A stretch of 64,000 nt of DNA, taken from the NCBI GenBank assembly GCA_937883785.1, contig CALGDE010000133.1:41534-105533 (forward strand), written 5' to 3'. How positions within the stretch are numbered: position 1 is the stretch's first letter; each line of letters opens with the position of its first letter. The notes under the pieces were generated by a model. The model was given only the letters and a program-made list of their open reading frames with translations. It was not told the DNA's origin and searched no databases. Origin of the DNA: an uncultured cyanobacterium. Lineage in GTDB: Bacteria > Cyanobacteriota > Cyanobacteriia > CACIAM-69d. Shown here piece by piece: positions 26,822-35,958 of this stretch. Both the position numbers and the translations under genes were made by a program.

Positions 26822-27165
26822 ACGATCCTCTAAATTGCCCATCGAATTACGGATTTTGCCGGACGCTTTTGAAACAAATTGAAGACTAAAGCCGGGAAAC
26901 GGGGTGCTCATGACGCATAATCAGTCAGTGAATAAAGCAGCGTAAAAAAAATTGGCGACAGCGCTAGAACGTTAAACCATTCTTAATTTTTATCGTATGC
27001 GAGAAAGACTTAATTGGTCTTCTCTTTTGGGTCATCCGATAAACTGTCACCAACCGGGTTGCATTGCAGCGTTGACGTTTGTTGCGCCCCTATATTGCAT
27101 GCATGCGCTGCCGATATTGCTGTTTTCAGCATTGCAGATTGCAACAGATTTCAGCCATCGACACA

Positions 27166-27335
27166 GGGTGTATCGTTAATTGCTGTTAGAAGTTTTACGC
27201 GGTGGGAAGTGCCGGCTCCGCCCAAAAAGTAAATTAGTGGGGCGGTAACGTCTTAGCGCTAGGCTTCGAAATTTAGTTTTCGAGATCCAAATTTTCGAAA
27301 TTCGTTTTCGAAACTTAGTTAATGACCGCCTCTAA
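27166..27335 (+). mobile_element. MITE-like element, diverged copy 4 (about 170 bp)
   Basis: The left end GGTGTATCGTTAATTGCTG is similar to copy 2, continuing TTAGAAGTTTTACGCGGTGGG. The right end GTTAATGACCGCCTCTAA is similar to the TGATGACAGCCCCTAG ends. The interior differs, carrying several TTCGAAA-type palindromes (27265-27310). It fills most of the gap between the MORN gene and the glycosyltransferase gene and overlaps the first ATG (27322) of the open frame that follows. The rest of 26822-27165 shows nothing recognisable. Confidence 0.5.
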
Positions 27336-27390
27336 ACCCGCCAAAACTACTCCTAATTCGCTAGGGACACTTGCCTTTAGGGCGTTTCCT

Positions 27391-29220
27391 ATGTTTTCTT
27401 CGCCGTCGTTCACCGTTGTTATTACCACCTACAACCGACTCCCCTTGCTTAAACGGGCAGTGCAGTCGGTGATCGCCCAAACGGTACCCTGCGAAATTGT
27501 CATAGTGGACGACCAGTCTACGGACGGCACCGATGCCTACGGTAAAGTGTTGATCGCAACCCATAGCGACCCTGACCATCCCATTATTTATCACCGCCAG
27601 TCCCAGAATCAAGGGCATTCAGCGGCGGTTAATCAGGGGGTTGCCCTTGCGAAGGGAGACTGGATCAAACCCCTGGACGATGATGATTATTTAGCGGACG
27701 ATTGCATTGCCCAACTGGCGATCGCCATCGAACATCACCAGAATCGCTTTCAAAATACCAGCCGTCCCCCAGCGGTAATCTGCTCCGCCCAAGCTGCCCA
27801 AGTTAACCAAGAGGGCGTGGAACAAAGCCGCACCCAGCGCACGGGACCTGGATACGCTTACTTTATTCCCCAAGAGGATATTCACTACGGCATGTTGATG
27901 GAGGTGGTGCCCTTCGGCACACCGGCTCAAGTCGCTTTCCAGCGACAGGCATTTTTGGCCTCTGGGGGATGGGACTCGAACTTTGACACCAACTGCGACG
28001 ATATTGATGCTTGGTTACGCATTGCGCAACATGGCGACGCGATTTTTGTGAACAGCTGCCTGGCCTATCGAACCCTGTGGGAGGGGGCTTGGAATCAGAA
28101 ATTTCCCCTTCAGGAACGGTTCGACACTAACTGGCTAATTAAGAAAAAAATCCATCGCCTGGTGCCCGTGCTCCACCAGCAGCAAATTCCTAAAAGGGAT
28201 GCGTTAAAAGCCTATCTGCGGCTGCACTGGGGGTTGGTGGCGCTAAAGCAGCTCCAGCTAGTGAAAGCGTGGCTGATTTCCCGATCCGCTTTGGGATCCG
28301 TTGATGGATGGTGGCTGCTGGTACGGGCGCGATTCTCCCGTCGTTATTCGGCGCTGCTGCGCGATCGCCCCGCGTCAGAACCCAGCTTAGCAACGGGAAG
28401 ACTGCTCCAGATACGGCAGGGACAAGGTAGAAATACCCAATGGTCGCCCCTGAAAATTCGTTGGCTAAAGCTCAAGCTGCGGTGGCACCTAAGTCGCTCC
28501 ATTGCCCAGCAGCGTCGGTGGGGATTGGCGTTGCGGTTATTGGGTACATCGGTTTTCGGTTGGGCATGGGGCACCGGCTACACCCTCCTTCAGCGCGTGA
28601 CCCGTCCCATTCGCCAGGGGGTTGCCTATGTGTCACGGCCTATCTTGCAAGCCCTGTCGCGGCTTTTTCGTCCCGTTCCGTTGATAAAAACAAGAAAAAC
28701 AAAAACTCCCCAGCCCTCCTTTGGGACTCCCATACGGTCCCGGCGACGAACGCTGTTGTGCGATCGCCCGTTAAAGTTAAACCTTCCTGCCCCCCCTCGC
28801 CGGAATGCTCCCCCGGCGATCGCTCCCGACTCCCTATCCTTCGCCCCTCGCACCAACGACCCTTTTACCCAGTGGCTCCAGCGCGATTTAGTGGTCACCA
28901 GCCGCCTGTATACCGCTTTAAGCCCCAATCAACGCCAAAAAAGCCCTTTGCTAAAGGATATTCGCGCCTACATTCGTCTGCGCTGGCTGGGAAGGGCTTT
29001 AGGAGAAGGCAAGCTGATTACGGCGGCGAAGGTGGGTTTGCCTGTGCTGTGGCGGCTGGGGGGCTGGCGATTGTTACTGGGCGATCGCTGGCAAGGCGGC
29101 GACCTTCAGGCCCCTCCCGTGCGCAAATTTGTCTTAATCGAAACCCTAACCTCTGATCGTGCGGCTTCCCCTACTCCGCTAAACCCCAACGAACCGTTGC
29201 ACCAAAAGCGATCGTCGTAG
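27391..29220 (+). CDS. Family 2 glycosyltransferase with long basic C-terminal extension
   Basis: The N-terminal 270 residues are a GT-A glycosyltransferase: FTVVITTYNRLPLLKRAVQS, then EIVIVDDQSTDGT, GVALAKGDWIKPLDDDDYLA (the DxD metal site) and DDIDAWLRIAQHG. Sugar donor and acceptor are unknown; a cell-surface polysaccharide or lipid is likely. About 340 residues follow, rich in R, L and W, with two similar modules (AYLRLHWGLVAL near 28207 and AYIRLRWLGRALGEGKL near 28963). ATG at 27391 is chosen because the ATG at 27322 lies inside the right end of a MITE-like element. Confidence 0.82.
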   Translation: MFSSPSFTVVITTYNRLPLLKRAVQSVIAQTVPCEIVIVDDQSTDGTDAYGKVLIATHSDPDHPIIYHRQSQNQGHSAAVNQGVALAKGDWIKPLDDDDYLADDCIAQLAIAIEHHQNRFQNTSRPPAVICSAQAAQVNQEGVEQSRTQRTGPGYAYFIPQEDIHYGMLMEVVPFGTPAQVAFQRQAFLASGGWDSNFDTNCDDIDAWLRIAQHGDAIFVNSCLAYRTLWEGAWNQKFPLQERFDTNWLIKKKIHRLVPVLHQQQIPKRDALKAYLRLHWGLVALKQLQLVKAWLISRSALGSVDGWWLLVRARFSRRYSALLRDRPASEPSLATGRLLQIRQGQGRNTQWSPLKIRWLKLKLRWHLSRSIAQQRRWGLALRLLGTSVFGWAWGTGYTLLQRVTRPIRQGVAYVSRPILQALSRLFRPVPLIKTRKTKTPQPSFGTPIRSRRRTLLCDRPLKLNLPAPPRRNAPPAIAPDSLSFAPRTNDPFTQWLQRDLVVTSRLYTALSPNQRQKSPLLKDIRAYIRLRWLGRALGEGKLITAAKVGLPVLWRLGGWRLLLGDRWQGGDLQAPPVRKFVLIETLTSDRAASPTPLNPNEPLHQKRSS

Positions 29221-29314
29221 GCAGTCTGTAACACGGGTGGTAGCATGGGCTGAAGATTAAGGTGGCACCTATTCGCCACAAAAAACTCGCGTACTATCCT
29301 ATCCGCACAACCGC

Positions 29315-29662
29315 ATGGCACAGAATAATAAAGGTTTCGGCTTTGGCTTGGGCAAGATGAAAGAGCTAGCCAACGCCGTCCAAAAAGCGCAGCAAGTTCA
29401 AGAAGACGCAAAAAAGCTCCAGGAAGAACTGGAGCAAATGGAAATTGACGGTCAAGCTGGCGGCGGAATGGTAACGGTCACCATGAGCGGTAACCAGGAA
29501 CCGAAAAAGGTGGTCATTTCCCCCGAAGCTCTGGAAGAAGGCGCAGACGTATTATCTGACTTGGTATTCGCCGCCATGGCCGATGCCTACCGCAACTCTA
29601 CCGACACCATGCGCACCCGAATGGAGTCTTTAACCGCTGGTTTAAACTTGCCTGGAATGTAA
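29315..29662 (+). CDS. ybaB: YbaB/EbfC family nucleoid-associated protein
   Basis: The protein binds DNA non-specifically or regulates expression, as described for YbaB/EbfC homologues. Its 115 residues follow the family: an N-terminal helix ([20 protein letters not shown]), then [26 protein letters not shown], and a C-terminal helix with [14 protein letters not shown]. It is monocistronic and followed immediately by a strong hairpin. No recR or dnaX is adjacent, unlike in many bacteria. Confidence 0.95.
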   Translation: MAQNNKGFGFGLGKMKELANAVQKAQQVQEDAKKLQEELEQMEIDGQAGGGMVTVTMSGNQEPKKVVISPEALEEGADVLSDLVFAAMADAYRNSTDTMRTRMESLTAGLNLPGM

Positions 29663-29685
29663 TTGATACGCTCAATTCTCATCAC

Positions 29686-29725
29686 AGCGCCCCGCTCAGG
29701 TTAATAGCCTGGGCGGGGCGCTTTC
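29686..29725 (+). terminator. Terminator after ybaB
   Basis: AGCGCCCCGCTCAGG (29686-29700) pairs with CCTGGGCGGGGCGCT (29708-29722) around a 7-base loop, with one G-T pair, and is followed by TTTC. It lies between convergent genes (ybaB on the left, the gene ending at 29770 on the right) and may work in both directions. Confidence 0.8.
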
Positions 29726-29769
29726 AGTTTGAAACCCTATTCTTAAATTGTCATCTGGACAACGATTTA

Positions 29770-30366
29770 TTATTCAACCATGGCAATCAAAATGCCGAGG
29801 ATCTTTTCAATTTCACTGATGTAATACGTGTCTCGATCAATGTACGCAGTTTTATCCCTAAGCTTCAGAAACTTCCATTCATCTCCCGTTGTAACAGCTC
29901 CATAAATCCAGGTAATCTCCCGGTTTTCTCGCTGATTAAAAAGTTGGGCGGCGTACATTTCTGCAATGCATTGCCCTAGGGCGGAGATAATATTTTCGTT
30001 CTTTGCTTCAGCGATCGCCACCACCGGAGCATCCAAATAAAGCTGTTCTTCAGACTGACCCAAAATATAGCCACAAAATCCAGAAAGCCCCTGATTCTTA
30101 TCTACATTAAAGTCAATTCCCGAGAATAAGCTAACCTTCCGAGACGCCCCTTCTTGAACCTCAAGCAGAATATTAATAATGATCAGTTCAGACCTCGCTT
30201 TCTCTGTGTTAATTGCTAAAGCGAGGGGCAAGTTACGATCTAGAGTCTGGGTTAGGTAATCGCTAACCGGTGAATTTCCTACCTTTGAAAAAAGCGATTG
30301 ACCCTCTATGGTTTCAAGACCAAAAGCCTGTTTGACTTTTTTAAGGGTGAATTCGCTGTAGGACAT
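29770..30366 (-). CDS. Cyanobacterial hypothetical protein with PD-(D/E)XK-like core
   Basis: The 198-residue protein starts MSYSEFTLKKVKQAFGLE. Its central region is reminiscent of a restriction-endonuclease fold: a conserved strand LYLDAPVVAIAEAKNENI (Asp, then Glu-x-Lys), followed by a helix with LGQCIAEMYAAQLF. Proteins of this type are frequent and often duplicated in cyanobacteria. Nuclease activity is unproven and may have been lost. ATG at 30366 was preferred to a start 15 bases upstream. It shares direction with the radical SAM gene upstream (34-bp gap), so an operon is possible. Confidence 0.7.
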   Translation of the reverse strand: MSYSEFTLKKVKQAFGLETIEGQSLFSKVGNSPVSDYLTQTLDRNLPLALAINTEKARSELIIINILLEVQEGASRKVSLFSGIDFNVDKNQGLSGFCGYILGQSEEQLYLDAPVVAIAEAKNENIISALGQCIAEMYAAQLFNQRENREITWIYGAVTTGDEWKFLKLRDKTAYIDRDTYYISEIEKILGILIAMVE

Positions 30367-30399
30367 GGAACGCGATCGCAATCAATGATAAAGCAGCCA

Positions 30400-33156
30400 T
30401 TAGGTCAACATTAGCAACTTACGATGAATGCGCTTTAAAGCCAGTTGCTGACCACTGACCTTTTCTAATAACCAGCGAATTAGCTCAGGGCGGAGAACAG
30501 TGCCGTCGTTACGGCAAAGTCCGGTGAATTTCAGCTTGATCGCCGCAACGCCGTTGTCAGAATTTTCATCCTTAAGAATGGCTAACTCTAAAAGCCAGGG
30601 ACGAATATCCACCACCTTTTTCTTTTTTTTCTTGGTCAACTTTTCCCATTCCCAACTATCCGCAGCCAGCACCGAGTCAATCCAGTGTTGCCAGGTGTCG
30701 ATGGTGACCGTTGGGGTTTCGGCGGGCACTGGGTTGGGGGTATCGCTGTCGTCATCGCTGGCGTCAGATTCGGATATGGGGGCGATCTCCACCTCAATTT
30801 CATAGGTCGCACTTTCCAAAAGCTGCGACGCCGCTTTGCCCTTCACATCAATAGCTTCCACTGAATACAAAGGCAGAGTGTCCGGCAGTTCGGTAGCTAA
30901 GCGATTCCGAACCGCTTCTGGATCCAGCTCTTCCGTCAGATCGATATCTAAAATTTCGCCGCTGCTGGTGATGCCCAATGACAGGGCGTTGGCGGGGACG
31001 ATACGGGGACCGGGGTGGTAGCCGCCGGTGAAGGAGATGGGCAGTTGGGCTCGGCGGATGGCGCGATCAAACAGACGCATTAGGTCCAGGTGCCCCAGCA
31101 ATGCCATGTCGTCTTCTTTGCCGAAGCGGAATCGAAGGCGCTGGGCGCGGGTGGTGTTGGGTTTGAAGTGTCCGGTAAATTCGGGGATTTCGGGGGGCTT
31201 GACGATGATGTTGTGCCCAAAGTCGAGACCGCATACGCCGCAGTGGGAGCAGGCGTCGAAGGAACAGTCGGGCACCACCGCTGCCGCCAGGGCATTGCGC
31301 AAATCATCCACCAGCCACTGTTTATCGATGCCTGTGTCTAGGTGATCCCACGGCAGGGGCGCTTGGGCGATCGCCTCCCAATCCATTTCCACACCGGTCA
31401 TGCGCTCCTCGTCCGTCTCCCCCTCGCCCTCTTCAAATAGCTTCCATTCCCCCGCTTCCACCTGGCGATATTTCCAGCTTAGCCCCGCTTCTTCAATGGC
31501 TTGAGTCCAGGCACCGTGGGCTTTTTCCACGCTTTCCCACCAGGCGTCCATGCCAGCGCCCAGCTCCCACGCCCGCTTAACGACGGCTCCTAACCGGCGA
31601 TCGCCCCGCCCCACAAAATCCTCCATGGCGGAAATTTGATAGTCGGTGTAATTGGTTTTCAACCCGCGAATGGTGCGTAATTCTGTCGCCAACATGTCCC
31701 GTTTTCGCTGGAATTCAGCGATAGAAACCGAATGCCATTGAAAGGGGGTATGGGGCTTGGGGGTGAAGTTGGAAATGGTGAGATTAAACTCCATACGGCG
31801 ACGGTTTTCCATGCGACATTCCCGCTGAAGCCATCGCACCGTTTCGGCAATTCCTAATACGTCGGCGTCCGTTTCCCCCGGCAAGCCAATCATAAAATAG
31901 AGCTTTACTTTGTCCCATCCTTGCTCGCGGGCGGTCCTAATTCCCCTCAGTAACTCCTCGTTGGTTAGCCCTTTATTAATAATGTCCCGCAGGCGCTGGG
32001 TGCCCGCTTCCGGCGCAAAGGTCAGGCTGCTGGTGCGGATTCCGCCGACAATATTGGCGATATTTTCGTCGAATCTATCCACCCGTTGGCTGGGCAAAGA
32101 CAGGGAAATATTTTCGTTAGACAGGCGGTTTTTAATTTCCAATCCCACCGCCGGCAATGCTAAATAATCGGAACAGCTTAGGGACAGCAGGGAAAACTCA
32201 TTAAACCCGGTTTTTTGCATCCCCTCCACCACCGCATCCACCACCTCGTCGGGGGCCACATCCCGCGCCGGTCGCGTTAGCATTCCCGGCTGACAAAAGC
32301 GACAGCCTCGGGTGCAGCCCCGCCGGATTTCCATGGTGAGGCGATCATGCACCGTTTCCACGTAGGGCACCAAGCCGATGGAGTAGGCGGGGATTGGGGT
32401 GGCGACCCGTCGCAGGATTTTTTCCGGTACGTCGGGGCGGGTTCGATGCACCGCTCCATCAGCGCCCATGGCATAAAACTGGGGCACATATACGCCGGGC
32501 ACCTGGGCTAAATCCAGCAGGGTTTCTTGGCGAGTGAGCCCATTTTCCTTGGCTTCGTCCAGCACAAGTCCAATTTCCGGCAGCACCTCTTCGCCGTCCC
32601 CCAGCACCACAAAATCAAAGAAATCTACGTAGGGCTCGGGATTGGATGTGGCCGTTTGCCCTCCCGCAAAAATCAGCGGTCCACCCCAGTCGCTGCCCTG
32701 GGCCAACCCGTTGCGCTCCTCCCAAGTGAGCGGCACCTGAGCCAAGGTCAGCATTTCTAAGATATTGGTTGCCCCCAGCTCATAGCTGAGGCTAAAGCCC
32801 AAAATGTCGTAGTCCGTTAGGGGGCGCTTATTTTCCACCCCAAAGAGGGGCGTGTTGCTGGCTGTTAGTTTTTCGCACAAATCCAGCGCGGGCAAATAGG
32901 CGCGATCGCACAATTGTCGCGGCTGGGTATTGAGAATGTTGTAAAGGATCACGTGCCCCAGGTTCGACGCGCCCACCTCGTAAATTTCCGGATAGGTCAA
33001 CACCCAGCGCACCGTGGGCGCGTTCCAGGGCTTGTGGTGGGAGCCATATTCCGTTCCCAGGTAGCGCCCCGGCCGATTGATATCAGCGGTCAAAAGCTGA
33101 TTGACGGCGGTTGGCGACTTGGCGGTTTTCGGCTCAGTGATTGCAGGTGCTGCCAT
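30400..33156 (-). CDS. B12-binding radical SAM protein with DUF2344 (TIGR03960-like)
   Basis: The 918-residue protein combines a B12-binding-like N-terminal region, a radical SAM core with RRGCTRGCRFCQPG at about residues 274-287, and a C-terminal DUF2344 region (RLRFRFGKEDDMALLGHLDL; GGYHPGPRIVPANALSLG). This architecture matches the TIGR03960/TIGR03936 family, long annotated in cyanobacteria and others without a firm substrate. The second half has extra cysteines (CSFDACSHCGVCGLDFGHN near residue 635) suggesting another cluster. It ends just before the PD-(D/E)XK-like gene, which it may co-transcribe. Confidence 0.9.
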   Translation of the reverse strand: MAAPAITEPKTAKSPTAVNQLLTADINRPGRYLGTEYGSHHKPWNAPTVRWVLTYPEIYEVGASNLGHVILYNILNTQPRQLCDRAYLPALDLCEKLTASNTPLFGVENKRPLTDYDILGFSLSYELGATNILEMLTLAQVPLTWEERNGLAQGSDWGGPLIFAGGQTATSNPEPYVDFFDFVVLGDGEEVLPEIGLVLDEAKENGLTRQETLLDLAQVPGVYVPQFYAMGADGAVHRTRPDVPEKILRRVATPIPAYSIGLVPYVETVHDRLTMEIRRGCTRGCRFCQPGMLTRPARDVAPDEVVDAVVEGMQKTGFNEFSLLSLSCSDYLALPAVGLEIKNRLSNENISLSLPSQRVDRFDENIANIVGGIRTSSLTFAPEAGTQRLRDIINKGLTNEELLRGIRTAREQGWDKVKLYFMIGLPGETDADVLGIAETVRWLQRECRMENRRRMEFNLTISNFTPKPHTPFQWHSVSIAEFQRKRDMLATELRTIRGLKTNYTDYQISAMEDFVGRGDRRLGAVVKRAWELGAGMDAWWESVEKAHGAWTQAIEEAGLSWKYRQVEAGEWKLFEEGEGETDEERMTGVEMDWEAIAQAPLPWDHLDTGIDKQWLVDDLRNALAAAVVPDCSFDACSHCGVCGLDFGHNIIVKPPEIPEFTGHFKPNTTRAQRLRFRFGKEDDMALLGHLDLMRLFDRAIRRAQLPISFTGGYHPGPRIVPANALSLGITSSGEILDIDLTEELDPEAVRNRLATELPDTLPLYSVEAIDVKGKAASQLLESATYEIEVEIAPISESDASDDDSDTPNPVPAETPTVTIDTWQHWIDSVLAADSWEWEKLTKKKKKKVVDIRPWLLELAILKDENSDNGVAAIKLKFTGLCRNDGTVLRPELIRWLLEKVSGQQLALKRIHRKLLMLT

Positions 33157-33399
33157 TGGGGCGATCGCTCTCTAGGGGGGGATATATTGAGACCACGGGG
33201 GAGTCCCATTAGTCCCATTGATTAGTCGAATTGATCATAAATCAAATGCCATGGAATCAATGCGTACCCCGCCGTCATCCTACAAAACGACTAGAAACGA
33301 GATAATTCTTCCCCTTGCCCGTGATCTCCAGCGATCGCCCCATCGCCCTGCCCATGACCAACGGTGCCTAAAAACGACTTTTCTCGAGCCAGACTCAAA

Positions 33400-34089
33400 A
33401 TGATAAAAGCCTTAAAAAATAAAACCGTGAGACTTACGGCTCTTTTGTTTCTGATGGGAGGAGCCGGATATTTCTTGCTAGAACGGGCTGGTTTTTTAAT
33501 GCCCCTTAACGATCTACCGGCGGTGGTTTGGGGTTCGTTTTTTCCGTCGGAACAAGCTTTTCATCCTTCGTTAGATGAGCTTGATAACGACGCGCTTTTA
33601 AACGGGGACATTTCCCTACAGCAGCTTTTAGAAAGAGAAGCTGGGGAAGGTGACCTGACAATTCTTGTGGAAAAGTCCAAGTATCGGTTAACTATTTTTA
33701 ATAATCTCAAGCCCATCAAGTCCTATCCCGTGGTATTTGGCGGCTCTCCTGAGGGGGACAAGCTTCGGGAAGGGGACCAAAAAACGCCGGAGGGGGTGTA
33801 CTTCGTGCGCGATCTGTACCCCCATGTGGGCTGGTCAAAGTTTATTTGGATTGACTATCCTCGACCCCAGTCCTGGCGCGAACATTTTCAGGCGAAGCTG
33901 GTGGGGGAGCTAGATTGGACCGCTACCATTGGCGGGGAAATTGGTATCCACGGTGTGCCCCAAGGATCGGAGGGAGATATTGAAAAGCGCTCCAATTGGA
34001 CTTTAGGATGTATCTCGCTAACCAATCAAGATGTGGATGAGATTTACGAGTTTGTTGGCAGCGGAACCTTGATTGAAATTGTTTCGTAG
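33400..34089 (+). CDS. L,D-transpeptidase (YkuD domain), membrane-anchored
   Basis: The enzyme would cross-link or modify peptidoglycan in the periplasm. It has an N-terminal membrane segment (RLTALLFLMGGAGYFLLERA), then a YkuD domain from about residue 85 with LTILVEKSKYRLTIFNN. The catalytic signature has His184 (IGIHGVPQGS) and Cys204 in TLGCISLTN. The family consensus has SxGC rather than TLGC, so this is a mild variant. Start at 33400 chosen; a GTG at 33364 would add 12 residues before the membrane segment. Confidence 0.9.
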   Translation: MIKALKNKTVRLTALLFLMGGAGYFLLERAGFLMPLNDLPAVVWGSFFPSEQAFHPSLDELDNDALLNGDISLQQLLEREAGEGDLTILVEKSKYRLTIFNNLKPIKSYPVVFGGSPEGDKLREGDQKTPEGVYFVRDLYPHVGWSKFIWIDYPRPQSWREHFQAKLVGELDWTATIGGEIGIHGVPQGSEGDIEKRSNWTLGCISLTNQDVDEIYEFVGSGTLIEIVS

Positions 34090-34135
34090 CGGTTGTTTGG
34101 TGGCAGCAATTTTGTAGCAGCTTTAAATCCCGGTT

Positions 34136-34999
34136 TTAAGGGGACGCAAACTCGGGCTGTTTCTTAAGCTGGGCGGCTGCTTTTTGAATTGGCAGCAGTA
34201 GCTCTATGGGCAGCTCAAAGCGGTTTAATCCGGTGCGATCGCCCGCCCGATGCTTATTGCCAGGACCGTGATAATCACTGCCCCCCGTCGCCAACAGATC
34301 GTACTGATCGCACCATTCCTGTAGCTGCCGCTGGTCGCTAACGCTGTGCCCCGGATGGTGCACCTCCAAGCCCATCAACCCAGCCGGCACCAAAGCTTTC
34401 AAGACATTGCCAACTTTATCTCCCTTGAAAAGAAATGCGTGGGCCCACACCGGCACCGCTCCGCACTGGCGCAACATTTGAATGCCCTCTTCAGCGGAAA
34501 AGGGTTCGTAGGGCACGTAGGCAGCCTTGCCGTCCCCCAGTAGCGATCGAAACGCATCGTTCACCGACTCCACGTGCCCCCCATTCACCAGCGCCTGGGC
34601 AATGTGGGGACGTCCCGGCACCGCGCCTGACGGTAGCTTCGGCATTTCAATGGGATATCCCAGCGACTCCAATATCTTCACCATTTTTTGCGCCCGTCGC
34701 CAGCGCCCCGCCGCCCGCTCCAACAGTGGACCATCCAACGTTTTGGGATCGGGGTAAAAGCCTAGGATATGGAGCGATCGCCCCAGGTGCATCGTACTCA
34801 GCTCAATGCCCGGCACAATCGTTAAGTCATAATCCGGTCGGTAGGTGTCGGCGGCGGCGATCGCCTCTTGCCAGCCTCCGCAAGTGTCGTGATCGGTAAT
34901 GGCCAACACCCGCACTCCCCGTTGCACCGCCTCCGCCACCAGCTCAGTGGGCGTCAAGGTGCCGTCGGAAAATGTGGTGTGACAGTGAAGTTCGAGCAT
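34136..34999 (-). CDS. PHP-domain phosphoesterase (RNase AM / nucleoside bisphosphate phosphatase-like)
   Basis: The product begins with the PHP metal-site motif LELHCHTTFSDGTLTPTELV and continues with VLAITDHDTCGGW and IVPGIELS. Later motifs are RPHIAQALV, VPVWAHAF and GGSDYHGPG, all as in the YciV/TrpH group that hydrolyses 3',5'-nucleotides or trims RNA 5' ends. It is about 287 residues long, the family's usual size. ATG at 34999 was chosen because the domain begins there; TTG at 35008 is less likely. Confidence 0.9.
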   Translation of the reverse strand: MLELHCHTTFSDGTLTPTELVAEAVQRGVRVLAITDHDTCGGWQEAIAAADTYRPDYDLTIVPGIELSTMHLGRSLHILGFYPDPKTLDGPLLERAAGRWRRAQKMVKILESLGYPIEMPKLPSGAVPGRPHIAQALVNGGHVESVNDAFRSLLGDGKAAYVPYEPFSAEEGIQMLRQCGAVPVWAHAFLFKGDKVGNVLKALVPAGLMGLEVHHPGHSVSDQRQLQEWCDQYDLLATGGSDYHGPGNKHRAGDRTGLNRFELPIELLLPIQKAAAQLKKQPEFASP

Positions 35000-35287
35000 T
35001 GGCAGCAAAGGCGCTTAAACCGCGGTCAAAAGTTTGGTCAAAAATTGAGGTGTACAACCATTCTAAGGAGATTTACGAAGAGGTTTCTTTCTCCCAATCC
35101 TTGGAAACTGTTACATAGCGAAATAATAAGGCGTCACAGTTTAAGGATGCTGAAGTGGCGTTACACTGGTTGCAGCGGGCAAACTCTAGCAAACTTTGAT
35201 GCTACGAATCCTTTACCGTCGTAGCTTTTAGCCAGTGCCCCTGAGAAACCTTGGTAAAGTAATGAGAAACACCCGATAAATCCCACT

Positions 35288-35773
35288 ATGAGCGTCATTA
35301 GCCAAGTCATCCTAAAAGCAGACGATGAACTGCGCTATCCCAGCAGCGGTGAGCTAAGCAATATTTCCAGCTTTTTAAAAACCGGTGAGCAACGGGTGCG
35401 CATCGTCAGAACCCTGACCGAAAACGAAAAGAAGATTGTTCAGGAGTCCAGTCGTAACCTGTGGCAAAAGCGCCCGGATTACATTGCCCCCGGCGGAAAT
35501 GCTAACGGTCAACGGGAGCGAGCTCAATGTTTGCGAGACTATGGCTGGTACTTGCGCCTGGTAACCTACGGCATCCTAGCGGGAGACAAGGACCCCATTG
35601 AGCGCATCGGCATCATTGGCGTGCGGGAAATGTATAACTCCTTGGGCGTGCCCGTACCTGGTATGGCGATCGCCATTGAGTGCTTGAAAGACGCATCCTT
35701 GGCGCTGTTGAGCACTGAAGATGCAGCAGCGGCAGCTCCCTACTTCGACTACATCATCCAAGCCATGTCTTAG
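35288..35773 (+). CDS. apcD: Allophycocyanin-B alpha chain (terminal emitter)
   Basis: ApcD is a low-energy bilin subunit in the phycobilisome core that channels energy to the photosystems. The 161-residue protein matches along its whole length: [20 protein letters not shown] at the start, the chromophore cysteine at residue 81 ([16 protein letters not shown]), and [11 protein letters not shown] at the end. It is monocistronic, with a strong terminator downstream. The 288-bp region upstream has no other gene; two GTTACA hexamers occur there (about 35108 and 35159) but too far apart for an HLR1-type element. Confidence 0.96.
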   Translation: MSVISQVILKADDELRYPSSGELSNISSFLKTGEQRVRIVRTLTENEKKIVQESSRNLWQKRPDYIAPGGNANGQRERAQCLRDYGWYLRLVTYGILAGDKDPIERIGIIGVREMYNSLGVPVPGMAIAIECLKDASLALLSTEDAAAAAPYFDYIIQAMS

Positions 35774-35815
35774 GGGTCGTAATTTAGAACGCCCCTTATT
35801 GGGACAAGCAAAAAT

Positions 35816-35866
35816 CAAAAATCCCCCGGCGGGCGCAATTACTGCTTCCGTCGGGGAATTTTTGTT
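35816..35866 (+). terminator. Terminator after apcD
   Basis: An AAAAAT then CCCCGGCGG arm (35816-35832) faces CCGTCGGGG then ATTTTT (35848-35863) around a loop of about 14 bases. The outer A/T arm makes the hairpin usable from both strands. It lies about 45 bp after the apcD stop. Confidence 0.75.
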
Positions 35867-35958
35867 GGGGGACGGGATGCCGCTACCGCCTCGGGGAGAA
35901 AGCTGCGAAAATCTTGTGGCGAGATATTTGAAATGCGTGAAATGCGGGAGAAGTGGTT

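Noticed and set aside
27014..27232. Forward frame of 72 residues upstream of the glycosyltransferase
   Set aside because: It runs into MITE-like copy 4 and shows no domain pattern.
35100..35165. Two GTTACA hexamers upstream of apcD as an HLR1 (RpaB) element
   Set aside because: HLR1 repeats are closely spaced; these are about 50 bases apart.
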